From Rhodocaloribacter litoris (GTDB lineage: Bacteria > Bacteroidota > Rhodothermia > Rhodothermales > ISCAR-4553), in assembly GCF_011682235.2 (NCBI RefSeq), contig NZ_CP076718.1:555758-619757 (forward strand): a DNA stretch of 64,000 nt. The letters run 5' to 3'. Each line of letters starts with the position of its first letter. Within the stretch, counting starts at the first letter, position 1. Made by a program: the position numbers and the translations under genes. Under the pieces are notes generated by a model. The model worked only from the letters and a program-made list of their open reading frames with translations, ran no database searches and had not been told where the DNA came from. Positions 61,387 through 64,000 of this stretch are shown here, in pieces.

Positions 61387-61857
61387 ATGAACTGGTTGTA
61401 CCGCCTCCAGCATCGTATCGGCCTGACCCGCCAGGAGTGCACCGCCCTGCTTTTCGTTGTCCTGGTCCTGCTCTCCGGCCTTGTGGTGCGCCACGTCTAC
61501 AGCCGGATGACCCTCCCGGCCCCGGCCACGGATACCGACCGGCAGTTCGCGGAACGGGCCCGGTCCTTCCGCAACGTCCCGGAGCAACGTGCCGGCCATG
61601 CGGCGTCCCCGGCGGGTGCGACACCGTCCGTACCCGGTGAACCGGCGGTACCCGCCCGGGTGAACCTCAACACCGCCACGGCCCCGGAGCTGGAGCGCCT
61701 GCCCCGCATCGGTCCGAAGCTGGCCGCCCGCATCGTTGCCTACCGGGAAGCACACGGCCCCTTCCGGCGCGTCGCCGACCTGGTACACGTACGCGGCATT
61801 GGCCCGAAGACGCTCGCCGATCTGGAACCCCTCCTCTTCGTCGAGCACCGGCCATGA
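61387..61857 (+). CDS. ComEA-like helix-hairpin-helix DNA-binding protein
   Basis: A 156-residue protein with one N-terminal membrane helix (about 20-38) and a C-terminal pair of helix-hairpin-helix motifs: NLNTATAPELERLPRIGPKL, then VRGIGPKTLADLEP. This is the plan of ComEA, which binds DNA during natural transformation. The ATG at 61387 is chosen because the membrane helix then starts at the right distance. It is divergent from recO. Confidence 0.85.
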   Translation: MNWLYRLQHRIGLTRQECTALLFVVLVLLSGLVVRHVYSRMTLPAPATDTDRQFAERARSFRNVPEQRAGHAASPAGATPSVPGEPAVPARVNLNTATAPELERLPRIGPKLAARIVAYREAHGPFRRVADLVHVRGIGPKTLADLEPLLFVEHRP

Positions 61858-61895
61858 GCGGCCGGGCCGGCCGCCGCCATCTGAAAACCCGCGTC

Positions 61896-62102
61896 CTATC
61901 CGTCTTCTTTGGACATGTCCCGCGATGTACCGTTGGTGGGAGGCGCCTGCTCCTGGTAGCGCCGGGCCAGCGCTTCCGGTGTCCAGGACCGGCTGGCCCG
62001 CTCCTCACGCTTCAGAAAGAGGTAGACCGGGACGAGCAGAACCGCTGCCAGCACCACAAACCCGACAAAGGTCAAGACGATAACGACGAGGTAGTCGCTC
62101 AT
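61896..62102 (-). CDS. Small single-helix membrane protein
   Basis: A 68-residue protein with one long hydrophobic helix (about 5-30: VVIVLTFVGFVVLAAVLLV) and a charged tail. No family recognised. It faces the ComEA-like gene and is divergent from the regulator at 62311. Confidence 0.6.
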   Translation of the reverse strand: MSDYLVVIVLTFVGFVVLAAVLLVPVYLFLKREERASRSWTPEALARRYQEQAPPTNGTSRDMSKEDG

Positions 62103-62310
62103 ACAGGCTCAGGGTCTTTAGTGAGGAGTGACGCGCCGGCACGGGTGCGGGTTCTTCCGGTTTACGATTTTAACAGTATATTGAGCCCCAGTCATGTCTC
62201 ACGCACCCCAGGCATCACCGTCCCGTGTGGCGACCCGCTCCGGCGGTCACACGCCAAAGACCGACCTGCTGCGACAAGCCCGGCCGTACTTTGAACGAGA
62301 CGTGAGGAAG
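62103..62310. promoter_or_regulatory. Promoter region of the atypical response regulator
   Basis: A 208-base gap with an AT-rich section (about 62160-62185) that is the most promoter-like. A longer frame of the downstream gene begins at 62194 but has poor composition. Confidence 0.4.
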
Positions 62311-63003
62311 ATGGAAGCTCCCGCGAAGCGGATGCTTATCGTAGAGAACGACCCGGAGGTGGGAACCGAACTGGAGGATTTTTTCCGCCTGCTCGGCTAT
62401 ACCGTCACCCGCACCGGCGACGGCGATCAGGCCCTGCAACTGATCAAGGCACAGACGCCCTATGACATCGTGCTGATCAAGCGGGGATTGCCCGGGCATG
62501 ACGGCCTCGACGTGCTGCGTGAGGCGCGCCGGAACGGCTTCGAGGCACCGGTCGTCATGCTCGCCGCCGAAGAGGCCCGCAACACGCAGGCGACCGACGT
62601 CATGCCGGACGAGTACGTCACCGGTCCGTTCGACGCGGAGGAACTGGCGGCCCGCGTGCGCGCCCTCTTGCAGCGCTTCTCGTCCTCGGAGGCAGCACCG
62701 CTGCACACCGTCCGCATTGGAAACGTCGAGATCGACTTCAAAAACCGAACGGCTCACCGGAACGGGGAGGTCCTGCATTTCACCGCCCTGGAACTCGACA
62801 TCCTGCACTACCTCATCCGGCATCGCGGGCGCACCGTCAACCGGAAACAGCTCCTGCGCGACGTGTGGCGCATCAGCCCGGAAATCAACACGCGCACGAT
62901 CGACCGGCACATCGCTTCGATCCGAAAGAAGATCGAGCTCCACCCGGGTGAACCGATCTACATCGAAACGGTTTACGGCGTCGGGTATCGCTTCAGCGGC
63001 TAG
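62311..63003 (+). CDS. OmpR-family regulator with degenerate receiver
   Basis: A 230-residue protein. Residues 8-120 are a receiver-like domain with the acidic pair E12-N-D14 but Lys57 at the phosphorylation site (VLIKRGLPG instead of VLLDxxLPG), Ala instead of the switch Ser/Thr (VMLAAE), and Gly instead of the conserved Lys (TGPF). Residues 130-228 are a normal winged helix (FTALELDILHYL, TVYGVGYRF). It must work without phosphorylation, possibly through dimerisation or a ligand. The start at 62311 is the first that keeps the receiver only. Confidence 0.85.
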   Translation: MEAPAKRMLIVENDPEVGTELEDFFRLLGYTVTRTGDGDQALQLIKAQTPYDIVLIKRGLPGHDGLDVLREARRNGFEAPVVMLAAEEARNTQATDVMPDEYVTGPFDAEELAARVRALLQRFSSSEAAPLHTVRIGNVEIDFKNRTAHRNGEVLHFTALELDILHYLIRHRGRTVNRKQLLRDVWRISPEINTRTIDRHIASIRKKIELHPGEPIYIETVYGVGYRFSG

Positions 63004-63322
63004 CGTCCCCGTCCTCATCGCCCGTTTCCGGGCTGGTCTGGGACGGGTTTGGTCGAATCCGAAACCCTTTCCCTTCCAGCAGCCGGCGTACCTGTGCGGA
63101 TCGCTGCGCCACAGGCGGCTTGCTCGGCCGTCCGCTTCCTCTGCGGGCGTCCTGCAGCAGCCACCAGCGCACGGCAATGGCATGGTCGCACAGCCTGTCC
63201 GCGGCGACGAGGGCGGCCTCATATCCGTCCCGGTCCCAGACCTCCGTCGCCCGCAGTTGTTCGGCCAGGGCAATGATCTTTTCCAGGCGCTCGTGCAGCG
63301 CCGGCTCGGTCGATTCCTGCAT
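62993..63322 (-). CDS. Hypothetical helical protein
   Basis: A 109-residue protein, mostly helical with a basic tail (GRPSKPPVAQRSAQVRRLLE). Its 3' end overlaps the response-regulator gene by 11 bases on the opposite strand. No family recognised. The chosen start at 63322 leaves out a Cys/Arg-rich upstream extension. Confidence 0.5.
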   Translation of the reverse strand: MQESTEPALHERLEKIIALAEQLRATEVWDRDGYEAALVAADRLCDHAIAVRWWLLQDARRGSGRPSKPPVAQRSAQVRRLLEGKGFRIRPNPSQTSPETGDEDGDASR

Positions 63323-63553
63323 GGGTCGTTCCGGCTGTGTTGTCTCGAACCGGTATCGTCCACGGGCACGACGGCATAAGACCCACCCTCCGGATTTTCC
63401 CGCCGGCGTAGCCGCACAGGGTGCGAATCTGAAACGCAGGCCCGCCGCCGTCCACAGGTCGGGCAACGTCTCACCGGCGCCGCACGCCATGACACCCTTG
63501 GTAGCGTCCCTGTGCACGAAAAATGTAACTTTCCCTCGCCAATCCGCATAGAC
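63323..63553. other. Gap ahead of the probable lasso-peptide genes
   Basis: No supported gene. It should contain the promoter of the PqqD-like gene and the divergent small gene. Confidence 0.4.
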
Positions 63554-63865
63554 ATGAGCAGGTCAGAAACCCAGCCCGTGCATCCGGGTTCATTCGAGGG
63601 CGTTCGTGTGATGCCCTCACCGCAGGTCCTGGCGCAGGAGCTCAACGGCGAAACCGTGCTCCTGCACACCGGACGGGGGTGCTACTACGGGCTCGACGAC
63701 GTGGGCACACGTATGTGGCGCGCCCTGCTGGCGCACGGCACCGTACAGCGCGCCTGCGAAGCCTTGCTGCAGGAATACGACGTCTCTCCCGACGTACTTC
63801 GACATGACCTCGGCGAGCTGGTCGCCCGGTTGAAAGAACATGACTTGATTCAGCTCGTCGAATAA
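63554..63865 (+). CDS. PqqD-like RiPP recognition element (candidate lasso B1)
   Basis: A 103-residue PqqD-family protein. It has the signature region VLAQELNGETVLLHTGRGCYYGLDDVGTRMW, split here into VLAQELNGETVLLH and GRGCYYGLDDVGTRMW, and a helical C-terminus. PqqD-like domains bind the leader peptide of ribosomal peptides. Stand-alone copies (B1) recruit the leader in lasso-peptide clusters. The start at 63554 is preferred to GTG 63512. It is just upstream of a candidate precursor. Confidence 0.82.
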   Translation: MSRSETQPVHPGSFEGVRVMPSPQVLAQELNGETVLLHTGRGCYYGLDDVGTRMWRALLAHGTVQRACEALLQEYDVSPDVLRHDLGELVARLKEHDLIQLVE

Positions 63866-63947
63866 CGCCTTCCGAGGCAATTCCACTCAAAACTTATCAC
63901 CCTGCTTCCCCGGCGGTCGAATCCCCTTCACCCAACCGGAAACGACT

Positions 63948-64000
63948 ATGCATACCGAACAAGTCGCGGAGCGCAAGCAACCCTACCATCGTCCCCGGTT
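63948..64000 (+). CDS. Candidate lasso-peptide precursor, N-terminus only
   Basis: An ATG at 63948 opens MHTEQVAERKQPYHRPR before the window ends. The leader carries Y-x-x-P followed by a residue starting with TT (Leu or Phe), which fits the YxxPxL leader motif that B1 proteins recognise. It is 82 bases after the PqqD-like gene. The core peptide lies outside the window. Confidence 0.5.
   Translation, partial: MHTEQVAERKQPYHRPR

Overview
This is a GC-rich bacterial chromosome window that fits the Rhodothermota/Bacteroidota (Rhodothermales-like). The evidence is a hybrid two-component sensor with a Reg_prop/Y_Y_Y periplasmic part, a sortilin-type BNR-repeat exoprotein, a Bacteroidetes-type tyrosine integrase with a CHxR-less HxxR core, many lipoprotein and Sec-signal exoproteins, MerC and a stand-alone LexA. 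No rRNA and no CRISPR array are present. Two tRNAs (Asn-GTT and Leu-CAG) mark the edges of accessory DNA.

Region 1 (1-10700) is accessory DNA. It starts with the N-terminus of a SLOG (DprA-like) protein cut by the left edge. A same-strand four-gene cassette follows (998-10052): a beta-class DNA methyltransferase, a giant protein joining an Fe-S PD-(D/E)XK nuclease to an SF1 helicase, a NACHT NTPase with pentapeptide repeats, and a DUF4062 (TIR-like) protein. I read this as a probable composite anti-phage system and could not match the four-gene combination to a named system. About 160-bp direct repeats (620-777 and 10223-10387) bracket it; the right copy truncates a DUF1016 gene. Between it and tRNA-Asn lie a terminator hairpin and tandem 11-mers that resemble integrase sites of the next element, so the whole region may be an island integrated at tRNA-Asn.

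Region 2: an M1 aminopeptidase (10896-12860), then tRNA-Leu, into whose 3' end an ~8.7-kb integrative element (13293-22006) has inserted. Its leftward operon encodes integrase, a hypothetical HTH-tailed protein, an excisionase-like HTH, a small protein, a CHC2/Toprim primase-ATPase, a TubC-like protein, a PD-(D/E)XK resolvase-like protein and small proteins, with translational overlaps. The 3' end of the primase gene carries an iteron-like repeat array.

Region 3 (22085-32226) is mostly ordinary chromosome: an epimerase/hydrolase fusion, DoxX, dienelactone hydrolase, FAD oxidase, membrane proteins, a membrane-anchored winged-helix regulator, a serine hydrolase and a cupin.

Region 4 (32227-38470) is a second accessory block, visibly AT-richer. 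It has attC-like sites and cassette genes without an integron integrase (CALIN-like), two copies of a leader repeat, a truncated propeptide gene, a TolB-like lipoprotein, and an IS982-family insertion sequence with 11-bp inverted ends and a 7-bp target duplication that splits one cassette gene.

Region 5 (38470-64000) is chromosome: a BNR-repeat exoprotein, a SPOR-like lipoprotein, a MerC plus ribbon-helix-helix/zinc-ribbon pair behind a perfect palindrome, M20 and S8 peptidases, a double-kinase hybrid sensor, hyuA/hyuB flanking a probably inactive GH13 protein, a methyltransferase, lexA, recO, a ComEA-like protein, and an OmpR-family regulator whose receiver lacks its phosphorylation residues. 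The right edge enters a probable lasso-peptide cluster: a PqqD-like protein followed by a leader with a YxxP motif.
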